64,000 nt of DNA from the NCBI RefSeq assembly GCF_003114835.2, contig NZ_AP025028.1, positions 2,322,001 through 2,386,000 of the forward strand, read 5' to 3'. The notes beneath the pieces are model-generated. The model was not told the origin of the DNA, did not search any database, and was given only the letters and a program-made list of their open reading frames with translations. A program made the translations under genes and the position numbers. This DNA is from Leptospira kobayashii (lineage in GTDB: Bacteria > Spirochaetota > Leptospiria > Leptospirales > Leptospiraceae). Within the stretch, counting starts at the first letter, position 1. Each line of letters starts with the position of its first letter. Shown piece by piece: positions 49,535 through 58,500 of the stretch.

Positions 49535-50355
49535 GCATTCGCCTTCAATTCGCTTAAGGATTTTTGAAATGTATCCTCATCCAAGCGGGTATAATGCCAA
49601 ATGTTATCGTCTTCCATAAAGGAAACACCTTTTCCTTTCACGGTTCTCGCTATAATCGCCTTCGGTCTGGGATCAATACTCTGTGTCGCTTTGGTGTATA
49701 CTTCTTCCAATTCTTTTCTGGAATGGCCGTCGCATTCCCAAGTTTCAAAATTGAATGCATTCAGTTTATCCGAAAAAGATTCGCAATTTAGAACATCGCT
49801 CGATCTTCCCATTGCCTGAAAATCATTTGCATCAATCACCAGTATGAAGTTTTTCAATTTCCAGTGAGCTGCAAATAATAAGGATTCCCAAGCACTGCCT
49901 TCATTCATCTCCCCATCACCCACAAAACAAAATACTTTTCTATTTTGTTTTTTCAAATGTATCGCCAATGCATATCCTGTTGATACGGTAATTCCGTGTC
50001 CAAGACTACCGCCGCTGACTTCAATTCCGGGAACATGCGAATCGGAAAGTCCTTTCAATAAGCTTCCGTCGGAGAAATAATTTTTTATATGGACTTCGTC
50101 CAAAACACCTAATTCGTAAAGGCAGGAATAAACGGCCATAACCCCATGACCTTTGCTCAAACAAACCAGATCTCTGTCCGGATTTCTTAGATCACTTAGA
50201 TCGATAGAAACAAATTTTTCATATAAGACTGCGAACAACTCTATCATGGAAAATGCACAACCGATATGGACGGAATTTCCATTCTTCGCCATATTGATTA
50301 CATTGATTCTAAGTCGTTCCGAAGAAAGTGGTCTGTTTAATAAGGATGGTTTCAT
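49531..50355 (-). CDS. Transketolase-like enzyme, N-terminal ThDP-binding subunit (split transketolase A)
   Basis: This 274-residue protein is the diphosphate-binding half of a transketolase. SKGHGV (His70), GGSLGHGI (His120), and the ThDP motif beginning GDGEMNEG (146-153) and ending near Asn177 (VIDANDFQ) are all present. The usual SGHPG motif reads SVHIG (residues 28-32). The start codon directly abuts the rfbH stop (TAGATG) and the stop overlaps the B-subunit start, so both are translated with rfbH. Donor and acceptor are unknown. Confidence 0.88.
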   Translation of the reverse strand: MKPSLLNRPLSSERLRINVINMAKNGNSVHIGCAFSMIELFAVLYEKFVSIDLSDLRNPDRDLVCLSKGHGVMAVYSCLYELGVLDEVHIKNYFSDGSLLKGLSDSHVPGIEVSGGSLGHGITVSTGYALAIHLKKQNRKVFCFVGDGEMNEGSAWESLLFAAHWKLKNFILVIDANDFQAMGRSSDVLNCESFSDKLNAFNFETWECDGHSRKELEEVYTKATQSIDPRPKAIIARTVKGKGVSFMEDDNIWHYTRLDEDTFQKSLSELKANA

Positions 50356-51963
50356 CTATTTTCCAACGAAGGTTCTTATCTTTTGAATCATAAAATCCAA
50401 CATTTCCGGTTTCATTCCAGGATAAACACCGAGCCAAAATGTATCATTCATTACTTTATCCGTATTTTCCAAATTACCGATGACCCGATAACCTGTTTTT
50501 TCCTTTCGCATTTCATCAAATGCGGGATGTCGGAGAAAATTTCCTGCAAATAACATCCTAGTCTGAATGCCTGCCGATTCGAGATAGTCAACAATCTCTT
50601 TTCGTTTGAACTTCGTTCCGTCTTTGATTGTAAGTAAAAAGCCGAACCAGGATGGTTCCGAGTTTTTAGTAGGCTCCGGCAGAATAAAAAACTCGGAAAG
50701 ATCATCCAAACCTTTTCGAAGAGTATTCCAGTTCTTAGAACGTGCCTCAACAAAAGAGGAAACTTTTTTCAATTGGGCGACACCGATCGCCGCTTGCATA
50801 TCGGTCACTTTCAAATTATAACCGAAGTGTGAATAAATATATTTATGATCGTATCCTTCCGGTAGTTCACCTAACTCCCAGTTAAATCGTTTGCCACAGG
50901 TATTGTCTTTCCCTGACGGGCACCAACAATCCCTACCCCAATCCCGAATGGACTCTGCAATTTTTTTCAAACGACTGCTTTGCATATAAACGGCACCACC
51001 CTCACCCATTGTCATATGGTGAGGAGGATAAAAACTGGACGTTCCTATATCTCCGATTGTTCCCGTGTTTTTCCATTCTCCGTTATAAAAATAACGACTT
51101 CCCAAAGCATCACAATTGTCTTCAATCAACCAAAGTTTATGTTTAACGCAAAAATCTTTCACCGCTTGCAAATCAAACGGATTGCCAAGAGTGTGTGCAA
51201 CCATCACCGCTTTTGTTTTAGGAGAAAGAGCCTCTTCCAATCGACTAACATCAATATTATAAGTAGGAAATGTAATGTCCAAAAATACGGGAACTGCTCC
51301 GTATTGGATGGCAGGAACGACCGTAGTCGGAAATCCTGCAGCAACAGTAATCAATTCATCTCCTTTTTTAAACTGTCTTTCTTTCAAGGAAGGAGAAGTA
51401 ATCGTATTGAATGCAACTAAATTTGCGGAAGAACCTGAGTTTACCAAAATCGCATTCTTAACACCGAGTAGTCTTCCGAATCCTCTCTCGAATTCATCGG
51501 CATATCTGCCTGTAGTGAGCCAGAATTCAAGAGAAGAATCGATCAGGTTTACGATCTCTTCTTCATCGAATACTCTACCTGCATAAGTTACTCTCGAAAC
51601 TCCCGGAACAAACTCCGCTTCCTTTTTAGGCAAATGAACCGCGCGATAATGTTGTTTCGAATATTTAAGAGTGAGTTCTTTAAATATGACTCCCAAATAT
51701 TCTTCTTTTACGGAAGCGACTTCCTTTAAAACTGAATCCGTTTTTAGATAATAGGATCGATTCAAATCCACATACATCCCGGAATCAACCTCTCCCGATT
51801 GAAGATCTTTAGAATCGATGGAAATCGAATTTTCCGCCTGGATTGTCTTTAAAGGATAAACTTCAAATTCGGAATTTGAATCAGGATCGTTGATAGCGAT
51901 TACCAAAGATTCGCCTAATCCTTTATCGCTTTTTTGTACTAAAATTTTTGCACGTGTTTGCAT
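50356..51963 (-). CDS. rfbH: CDP-4-dehydro-6-deoxyglucose 3-dehydrase RfbH with N-terminal extension
   Basis: The 535-residue protein is the PLP and [2Fe-2S] enzyme (E1) that removes the C3 hydroxyl of CDP-4-keto-6-deoxyglucose. The PLP lysine is replaced by His315 ([13 protein letters not shown]), as in true E1. Four cluster cysteines are seen at Cys284, Cys346, Cys348 and Cys356, matching the CxnCxCx7C pattern with a slightly longer first spacer. RfbH is normally about 437 residues; here some 95 extra residues precede the enzyme and resemble part of a PemK/MazF-type barrel ([32 protein letters not shown]). The reductase partner (RfbI/DdhD) is not in the window. Confidence 0.93.
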   Translation of the reverse strand: MQTRAKILVQKSDKGLGESLVIAINDPDSNSEFEVYPLKTIQAENSISIDSKDLQSGEVDSGMYVDLNRSYYLKTDSVLKEVASVKEEYLGVIFKELTLKYSKQHYRAVHLPKKEAEFVPGVSRVTYAGRVFDEEEIVNLIDSSLEFWLTTGRYADEFERGFGRLLGVKNAILVNSGSSANLVAFNTITSPSLKERQFKKGDELITVAAGFPTTVVPAIQYGAVPVFLDITFPTYNIDVSRLEEALSPKTKAVMVAHTLGNPFDLQAVKDFCVKHKLWLIEDNCDALGSRYFYNGEWKNTGTIGDIGTSSFYPPHHMTMGEGGAVYMQSSRLKKIAESIRDWGRDCWCPSGKDNTCGKRFNWELGELPEGYDHKYIYSHFGYNLKVTDMQAAIGVAQLKKVSSFVEARSKNWNTLRKGLDDLSEFFILPEPTKNSEPSWFGFLLTIKDGTKFKRKEIVDYLESAGIQTRMLFAGNFLRHPAFDEMRKEKTGYRVIGNLENTDKVMNDTFWLGVYPGMKPEMLDFMIQKIRTFVGK

Positions 51964-51999
51964 TGATGATAACCTGAAAGGATTTTAATTAATGATTTC

Positions 52000-53112
52000 T
52001 TACTGTCCGGAAGCACTCATGTACTCGCCGATCTGACGGATACAAACCGAATCTATTTTTTCTTTGTTTAAATAAGACTCGGTCCACTCGATGATTTTAC
52101 CCAAAGCGGTATCCAGATTCCAACGAGGACTCCAGCCCAAGATTGACCTGGCTTTGGAGATATCAAGTTTAAGATAATTTGCCTCATGAGGATGCGGACC
52201 TTTGTCTATTTCGAATCCAGGAAAATGGAGAGGTGATTTTTTCTCTTTTCCATTCTCCGAAATTTTTTGATTCAAAATTTCTACGATGGAAAGTACAGAT
52301 TTGGCATCTCCTTCGTTCGGACCGAAATTCCAACCGTCTATAAATTTAGTATCGTGATTGTACAATCCCTCTGCCAGCTCCATATAACCGCTCAAAGGTT
52401 CCAATACATGTTGCCATGGACGGATTGAATTAGGATTACGAATCGAAAGTTTTTTGTTTTCCATTATGGATCTGATGATATCGGGTATAAGCCGGTCCAA
52501 AGCGAAATCACCGCCACCAATCACATTCCCGGCCCTTGCGGTAGCGATCGCCACTCCGTGTTCTTTGATTTTTTCCGGATGAAAAAATGAATTTCTGTAA
52601 GCGGATGTTACCAATTCGGAACATGCCTTGCTATTGGAATAAGGATCATATCCCCCTAAAGTTTCGTTTTCACGATAACCCCAAGACCATTCCTTGTTTT
52701 CATATACTTTATCAGTTGTTACATTTACGAAAGCCTTCACATTCGGACCGTCCGTCCGAATCGCCTCCAAAATATGAACAGTGCCCATTACGTTAATAGA
52801 ATAAGTATCAACAGGTATTTTATACGAATCCCGTACCAAGGGTTGTGCCGCCATATGAATCACTATATCCGGCTTGGCGGCCCTCATAGCATCTTGAAGC
52901 CGAGCTAAGTCGCGGATGTCGGCAATCACCGATTTTTCTATCGCGGATTGTACGGAAGCTATCACAAACAAAGACGGGTTTGTTGGTGGCTCCAAAGAGT
53001 AACCGGTGACTTTAGCACCTAAGGAAGATAACCACAACGAAAGCCAAGAGCCTTTAAAACCGGTATGGCCGGTGAGAAAAACGGATTTCCCTTTCCAAAA
53101 ACTTTTGTTCAA
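52000..53112 (-). CDS. rfbG: CDP-glucose 4,6-dehydratase
   Basis: This enzyme converts CDP-glucose to CDP-4-keto-6-deoxyglucose with bound NAD. Motifs are FLTGHTGFKGSWLSLWL, MAAQPLVRDSY, VTTDKVYENKEW and GGYDPYSNSK (Tyr, Lys). I choose a TTG start at 53112, which gives the family-like opening LNKSFWKGKSVFLTG (370 residues), overlaps the rfbF stop by four bases (TTGA), and has GGAAGG eight bases upstream. The ATG at 53148 would overlap rfbF by 40 bases and add 12 residues unlike the family. rfbH follows after 36 bases. Confidence 0.92.
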   Translation of the reverse strand: MNKSFWKGKSVFLTGHTGFKGSWLSLWLSSLGAKVTGYSLEPPTNPSLFVIASVQSAIEKSVIADIRDLARLQDAMRAAKPDIVIHMAAQPLVRDSYKIPVDTYSINVMGTVHILEAIRTDGPNVKAFVNVTTDKVYENKEWSWGYRENETLGGYDPYSNSKACSELVTSAYRNSFFHPEKIKEHGVAIATARAGNVIGGGDFALDRLIPDIIRSIMENKKLSIRNPNSIRPWQHVLEPLSGYMELAEGLYNHDTKFIDGWNFGPNEGDAKSVLSIVEILNQKISENGKEKKSPLHFPGFEIDKGPHPHEANYLKLDISKARSILGWSPRWNLDTALGKIIEWTESYLNKEKIDSVCIRQIGEYMSASGQ

Positions 53113-53885
53113 GTCCAAACCTTCCAAGGTGCTTTTCCGGATTGCCATAACCCTTCCAGATACATTTTGTCCCGAATGGTATCCATAGGTTGCCAAAAAT
53201 CATCATGTTTATAACAAAACAAATCTCCCGATCGGGAAAGAGATTCCAAAGGTTCCTTTTCCAGAACGGTTTTATCATCTTCGATCAAATCGAAAATGGA
53301 AGGCTCCATTACCATAAACCCCCCGTTCACCCATCCTGACTCTCCTTTCGGTTTTTCTTTAAAGCCTGTTACACTATTGTTTTCGGTGATCTCCAGAGCT
53401 CCGAAGCGACCTCCAGGCTGAATCGCAGTTAAAGTAGCCGCCTTACCGTGGTTTTTATGAAATGCCAATAACTTCGGCAGATCCACATTGGAAACTCCGT
53501 CACCGTAAGTTAACATGAACGTTTCATTGCCTATATAATCTTTAATTCGTTTCACCCTTCCACCGGTCATAGTGTCCAATCCGGTATTCACCAAAGTGAC
53601 CTTCCAAGGTTCCGCTTTATGAATATGGGTCGTCATACGATTGGAATCTCTAAAATCGAAAGTCACATCCGATTCATGTAGAAAATAATTGGCAAAGTAT
53701 TCTTTGATCGCATACGCCTTATATCCCAGGCAGACGACAAAATCATTGAACCCGTAATGCGAGTATATTTTCATAATATGCCAAAGAATCGGTCTTTCTC
53801 CGATTTCAATCATTGGTTTGGGTTTCAAATGTGATTCCTCACTGATTCTAGTTCCGTAACCACCAGCCAATATAACTACTTTCAT
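53109..53885 (-). CDS. rfbF: Glucose-1-phosphate cytidylyltransferase
   Basis: This enzyme makes CDP-glucose from CTP and glucose-1-phosphate, the entry step to CDP-3,6-dideoxyhexoses. The 258-residue product shows ILAGGYGTRISEE, KPKPMIEIGERPILWHIMK, TYGDGVSNVD and the closing DDFWQPMDTIRDK, all typical. It is the first gene of the tightly packed CDP-sugar module. The 101-base gap upstream of it (53886-53986) is the longest in the right half and could hold an internal promoter, but I see no convincing boxes. Confidence 0.95.
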   Translation of the reverse strand: MKVVILAGGYGTRISEESHLKPKPMIEIGERPILWHIMKIYSHYGFNDFVVCLGYKAYAIKEYFANYFLHESDVTFDFRDSNRMTTHIHKAEPWKVTLVNTGLDTMTGGRVKRIKDYIGNETFMLTYGDGVSNVDLPKLLAFHKNHGKAATLTAIQPGGRFGALEITENNSVTGFKEKPKGESGWVNGGFMVMEPSIFDLIEDDKTVLEKEPLESLSRSGDLFCYKHDDFWQPMDTIRDKMYLEGLWQSGKAPWKVWT

Positions 53886-53986
53886 ATTAATATTACCAAT
53901 TTTGTTTCCTTTTTACTCTGTGCAAACCAATCAATTCATTCATCCCTGAGGGAAATTTAAAAAAACAAATCCAAAACAAAGACAGT

Positions 53987-55771
53987 TTAGTTTGAATTTC
54001 TTAAAAATAGGAAGAAACCTTGCCCCTCGGCAACAACACTGTAACCGTCAATTTTATCCAACGAATCCGAAATCACTACCCTAGCCGAAACAGGTACCTT
54101 CACATGATTTACCTTTGTACCGTTTTGCATCAACTGCCAGGTAAGAGGATAATCCCACGAATCGCCATTCAGCACCAGGCCGACGTCTTCTATATGATTC
54201 CTTTTTATATATTCGATGAAATTAGCATAAACGTTTCTTAATTCAGGCCTCTTGTTAAAATAATGCCATTCTCGATTCCAGTTACCATGAGCAATCAGAA
54301 AAGGACGGCTTGCATTCAAAGCCAAAACAGTCCAAGACTGGAGAATCATAAGAACGATGGGAACATAAAATAAAATGCGGAACCGATTAAAATTGTATTT
54401 AGGAAGTGTAAAAATCAGAAGAGATGAGGAATAAAAAAAAGGAAGTTGTAAACGGGATATCCAAGGTTGGTCTTTTATCATAAAATGAAAAATCACCCAG
54501 GAGAATAAGATTCCCAAAGCAAGTTCGGAATGAACTGTTTTTTTCCTTTGTAGCTTTCGGAAAACCAGAATGCAAAAAACGAATGCAATGAAAACAAAGT
54601 GTATTGAATTTCCAATATAGTCTTCATCCGGTCTGTTTACATTCAAACATACATTATCACCGGTTCCATGCGGATTGTCCACTTTTGAATTCAAATGCAG
54701 ATAAAAATCGGAATCACAAATAAAGAAAAAAGGAGAATGATAGAACATACCTTTTAAAGTATTTGCAAATCGAACTTCCAAACCTTGGCCTAAAGAAAAA
54801 ACCTCGGAACGATTCCCAGTAAGGCTTCCGTACTGATTGTACTTTCGGAATAGATCAGGACCAAGAACGATCAATCCGGAAATAACAAAAACAGGAACTA
54901 ACTTCAGTAAACTTCCGATAAAACCGAGTTCGGTCCTATTCTTCCAAAAAAAAGCAATCAAATGAAACAAAGAAGCGAGAAGAAAGAAAGATGCGAATAA
55001 TACCGATGTAGGCTTCACCAAATAAGCGGAAAAGATGGATATTGAATACGCGATCAACAGAACCCATTTGGACTTTGGAAATCTTCCTGTTACGATTTGT
55101 TCTTTCAGAAAGAAATGGTTCCCGATCAAAGACAAGCAGAATGCGGATGCCAACAAATCATTCTGCGTACTTGTGGCCTGCAAAATTCCCATTGGAAGGG
55201 ACGCGGCAAAAATAGTAGCAAATATCTTTTTGTAATTTTCCGCCTTAATGATAGAAGCAATGAGCAACACAATCGCAATACAGTACAACCACGCAAAGCT
55301 TTGAATTAAATTTGCAAATACATCCGAATGAAAGATGACCTGCGGAATTAAAATCAAAAACTCAGCTCCAGGATTCATTGCGTTCTGCCGGTCAATATAA
55401 GAAAAATAATAACCGATCGATTGATTCTGTAACCAATGAGCAACCCTCGCCATATGGTACGTCATACTGTCCCAATTGTTCGGAGGATAAAGAACGGAAA
55501 CGTATACGATTGTCAGAAAAAAAGGCAAAATAAAGTATAAAAACTCGGGCCGAACCGAATATTTTTTTATGATCCGAAAAGTCGTTTTTTGCAAAAAGAA
55601 CTTATAAAAAAAATACAAAACCGGCAATTGAAAAAATAAAACCCAAAGATCAGTCACTTCCATGAAGTAAGAAAGTAAATTCAGTATAACCGCTTCGTAT
55701 AAAACCAGTAAAGCAGGTCCATTTACAAAAGATATGGTTCGGAAGAAGGATCTATTATTTTCAATTGCCAA
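53987..55771 (-). CDS. Polytopic membrane protein, probable GT-C type glycosyltransferase
   Basis: This 594-residue protein has at least ten hydrophobic segments. The first large external loop holds PPNNWDSMTYHMARVAHWLQ and later DRQNAMNPGAEF, an acidic-aromatic arrangement similar in place to the catalytic loop of PMT-fold enzymes. The C-terminal 120 residues form a soluble tail (NHIEDVGLVLNGDSWDY). I do not recognise a specific family. Its position in the polysaccharide locus favours sugar transfer or polymerisation at the outer face of the inner membrane; a Wzy-like role cannot be excluded. Confidence 0.6.
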   Translation of the reverse strand: MAIENNRSFFRTISFVNGPALLVLYEAVILNLLSYFMEVTDLWVLFFQLPVLYFFYKFFLQKTTFRIIKKYSVRPEFLYFILPFFLTIVYVSVLYPPNNWDSMTYHMARVAHWLQNQSIGYYFSYIDRQNAMNPGAEFLILIPQVIFHSDVFANLIQSFAWLYCIAIVLLIASIIKAENYKKIFATIFAASLPMGILQATSTQNDLLASAFCLSLIGNHFFLKEQIVTGRFPKSKWVLLIAYSISIFSAYLVKPTSVLFASFFLLASLFHLIAFFWKNRTELGFIGSLLKLVPVFVISGLIVLGPDLFRKYNQYGSLTGNRSEVFSLGQGLEVRFANTLKGMFYHSPFFFICDSDFYLHLNSKVDNPHGTGDNVCLNVNRPDEDYIGNSIHFVFIAFVFCILVFRKLQRKKTVHSELALGILFSWVIFHFMIKDQPWISRLQLPFFYSSSLLIFTLPKYNFNRFRILFYVPIVLMILQSWTVLALNASRPFLIAHGNWNREWHYFNKRPELRNVYANFIEYIKRNHIEDVGLVLNGDSWDYPLTWQLMQNGTKVNHVKVPVSARVVISDSLDKIDGYSVVAEGQGFFLFLRNSN

Positions 55772-55801
55772 CAGAATAACTCTCTTATGAATGATTGCAA
55801 A

Positions 55802-57253
55802 TCAGTGTAACTGATCCGCTTTATCTATCAAATGCCTTCTTCTCAGGAACTTGCAAAGATGAGAAAAATTACCCATCATTATTTCGTGATCGTAATTCCA
55901 CTCAAATCGGGGATTTTTAAATGGGAATTCTGAAATCGGTTTTTCCGGATTTTCCAAACATGCTTTCAGGGTTACGGTTTCCCTTTCATACATGGCGATA
56001 TCGACATTGAACCTGCTCAGTTTATGAGTGAACGTCCCGGCATACACTGTAAATAAAATACCGCCAAGAAACAAAGATACGGGAAGGAAAAGATATCCTT
56101 GCTTCCGGCTTGCATATAACAATACATAAACGGATAAAACAAAAACGATACCTGCCAGCGGAATGGAGTAATAAAACCCATTGATGGGACTCCCGATTAA
56201 AAAAGTCATAACTCCGAATGCAAATACCGATATCAAAAAAGAAACGGAACGGTAAGAGTAAGGATTGAATAAATTCAAATAATAGAGATGTCTGTACCTG
56301 TTTTTCCAATCGGAAATATCAATTGCCAGAAGAAAACAAAAAGCAACTCCCGTAACAATAGAACCAGCATTCTCGGCTTCGAAACCGAAAAAAGATCTTA
56401 CATTCATTACGGATTGATGGAGGGAGCTAACGTAAAAAGTAGATGTCCATATACGAACAATAACAGAGGAAACGAGATTGGCGGTAGAATCGAAATCAAC
56501 TTCTTTGCCCGTCAATGACTCGTAAATATACGGGCCAATCAGATAATAATAAATCTGCCTGAATAGGATTGCGGCAAGACCGATATAAAAAACAGTGAAG
56601 AATCTTTTTTTATTGGAATAAATATAATAACCTAACGAACTAATGACTAAAAAAAGCAGAACAAAATAACCTTGCTCGTCAACCAGAGAAAGAAAAGCGA
56701 ACAGAGTGAACAGAAACCATTTATTCTTTAAAACAAATCCCAACCTGGTTTCAAAAAACAAAAACATCAAAACAAAAATTAAAAAACAAACGATGATCTT
56801 GGAAGTTCTAAAATGAAGGATCCCTGACACAAAGATCGTAGGGCTGAGTAAAAATATAAAAAAAAGCAAAAGGAGAATTACTCTCTTTTTTTCCCTGGCA
56901 ACTCCCCCCAAAGGAAAAAACAAAACTCCGAGAAAGGCGATCGTCAGAACGGAATAATGAACTACGGAAAGAAAAGTAAGATGACCTGAATTATAACTTA
57001 ATTCAATGAATTTTATATCCAAATAATTGAATATATTTCCAATTTCTCTTCCTCTGTAAAAAGTATCGTTTTTATAAATATTGAATACTTTTCTAAAAAG
57101 AGTATCCTCACCTAATAAATAAGTATCGTAGGAAACATTCTCTCCGTGAAATATCCCGACTTCCTGTTGCGTCAGAGATTGATAGAGTATCAAAACAAAG
57201 AAACAACAGGAGAAAATCGTAATCCAAAAATTTACGAGAGATCTGAGTTTCAA
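55802..57253 (-). CDS. Polytopic membrane protein of the polysaccharide locus, unknown reaction
   Basis: This 483-residue protein has around ten hydrophobic segments. A first external loop contains GENVSYDTYLLGEDTLF, and the soluble tail (about 420-483) is rich in charged and aromatic residues. It is AT-rich and fits the local composition. No family-defining motif is seen. It may be a GT-C-like transferase, like the neighbouring membrane proteins, or a polymerase; I cannot tell. It lies 30 bases upstream of the membrane protein at 53987 and six bases after the ColD-like gene. Confidence 0.55.
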   Translation of the reverse strand: MKLRSLVNFWITIFSCCFFVLILYQSLTQQEVGIFHGENVSYDTYLLGEDTLFRKVFNIYKNDTFYRGREIGNIFNYLDIKFIELSYNSGHLTFLSVVHYSVLTIAFLGVLFFPLGGVAREKKRVILLLLFFIFLLSPTIFVSGILHFRTSKIIVCFLIFVLMFLFFETRLGFVLKNKWFLFTLFAFLSLVDEQGYFVLLFLVISSLGYYIYSNKKRFFTVFYIGLAAILFRQIYYYLIGPYIYESLTGKEVDFDSTANLVSSVIVRIWTSTFYVSSLHQSVMNVRSFFGFEAENAGSIVTGVAFCFLLAIDISDWKNRYRHLYYLNLFNPYSYRSVSFLISVFAFGVMTFLIGSPINGFYYSIPLAGIVFVLSVYVLLYASRKQGYLFLPVSLFLGGILFTVYAGTFTHKLSRFNVDIAMYERETVTLKACLENPEKPISEFPFKNPRFEWNYDHEIMMGNFSHLCKFLRRRHLIDKADQLH

Positions 57254-57259
57254 GGAATC

Positions 57260-58435
57260 TTAATAATTCGTTAAACAACTACTAATTGCTTCAATTTCAA
57301 TCTCTGTCAATTCGGGATAATTCCCACAATAAAAAGAATTAAAATGAAGAAACTCGGTTTCGGGCAATTCCATTCTATTCTTAACGTATTTATGATAGAA
57401 GGGCTGTCTTTGGATATTTCCAGCGATCATAGGCCTGATTTCAATTCCACCGCCGGTAAACTGAGCTATGTATTTTTCCCTTAACTCCGGAGTTTTACAA
57501 ACGATTGGAATTGCGAAACTGGATAATAAAGAAATATGCGAATGTTCAACGGGAAGAAAATCCGGATTGGTTTTGATGATCTCTTCAAAATGAAGGAAGT
57601 TTTTTTCTCTCGTTTTGATATTCTCATCTAAAAACTGAAGCTGGTATGTTCCGAGAAAACCTGTAATCTCAGTAGGTCTTAGATTGTAACCCAAGTCGTA
57701 AAATGTATACTTCGCTTCGAATTCATTGCTAATATCGTATTTTCGTCTAATATCAATTTGTTGGTGAGAAGTTAAATTTCTATCCCACCCGTTTGCACGG
57801 ACAATTCGTAGCATGATCGCAAGTTCGGTATCGTCAGTACAAACCATCCCTCCTTCGATTGTTGACATATGATGTGCAACAAAAAAGGAAAAACTGGATG
57901 CAACACTGAAATTTCCCGCTTTTCCGGAAGGGATTTCGGTTCCCAGAGCTTCACAATTATCTTCAATCAGAATGATGTTTTCTTTTTCACAATATTCTTT
58001 GATCAGGTTTAAGTCACCGACGAGTCCTAAAACGTTCGTCAAAAAGAATGCTTTGAGTTTTTCTTTTTTATGAACACGATCAAGGCTTTCCACCATCACA
58101 TTCAAAGTTTTCACGGAACAGTCTACTGCAACCGGTTCAAAACCAAGTTGTAAAATCGGCATGACATTTGTAGACCATGTCAAAGCGGAGAATCCTACTT
58201 TATCTTTATCTTTCAGTCTTCCCAGATTTTTTAAAGCCTGCATAATCGCCAAATTGGCACTTCCGCCGCTGTTAAATAAAATCGCTTCTTTTCTTTTTTG
58301 AAAAAGAGAGAACTTCTTTTCGAATTCCAGACATTTGATGTCCATACTCAAGCGCGGAGCATTCAGAATAAAGTCGGCGAGAGCTTTTTTCGTCTCAACT
58401 TCATTCAAAAAAGCATTTTTCATTAAAGGAATCAT
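57260..58435 (-). CDS. DegT/DnrJ-fold 3-dehydratase, ColD-like (GDP-4-keto-6-deoxymannose 3-dehydratase type)
   Basis: The 391-residue PLP enzyme belongs to the sugar aminotransferase fold, but the lysine that would bind PLP is replaced by His188 (SFFVAHHMSTIEGG), the same position as the catalytic His of ColD. There is no Fe-S cysteine cluster, unlike RfbH, so it should act like ColD: PLP/glutamate-dependent removal of the C3 hydroxyl to give a 4-keto-3,6-dideoxy sugar. The start has a GAGGT ribosome site. The Fcl/ColC-like gene at 60853 would supply the next step. A Gmd homologue, if present, must lie outside the window. Confidence 0.83.
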   Translation of the reverse strand: MIPLMKNAFLNEVETKKALADFILNAPRLSMDIKCLEFEKKFSLFQKRKEAILFNSGGSANLAIMQALKNLGRLKDKDKVGFSALTWSTNVMPILQLGFEPVAVDCSVKTLNVMVESLDRVHKKEKLKAFFLTNVLGLVGDLNLIKEYCEKENIILIEDNCEALGTEIPSGKAGNFSVASSFSFFVAHHMSTIEGGMVCTDDTELAIMLRIVRANGWDRNLTSHQQIDIRRKYDISNEFEAKYTFYDLGYNLRPTEITGFLGTYQLQFLDENIKTREKNFLHFEEIIKTNPDFLPVEHSHISLLSSFAIPIVCKTPELREKYIAQFTGGGIEIRPMIAGNIQRQPFYHKYVKNRMELPETEFLHFNSFYCGNYPELTEIEIEAISSCLTNY

Positions 58436-58500
58436 TATAACCTCGTGTGTAGTAAATTAAATATAAACTTGAAATACAAAAACGAATAATAAAAAGTCAT

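Noticed and set aside
48617..50355. Split transketolase as the housekeeping pentose-phosphate enzyme
   Set aside because: It is embedded with overlaps between rfbH and a sugar SDR gene, which favours a dedicated role, although the possibility cannot be fully excluded from sequence.
50980..51420. 146-residue plus-strand open frame
   Set aside because: It is antisense to rfbH, whose catalytic motifs fix the coding strand.
50356..51963. RfbH and the ColD-like gene as sugar aminotransferases
   Set aside because: Both have His instead of the PLP-binding Lys that aminotransferases need, so they are dehydratases of the same fold.
53886..53986. Internal promoter in front of rfbF
   Set aside because: The gap is AT-rich and has TTG-like words, but no pair with good -35/-10 matches and spacing was found.
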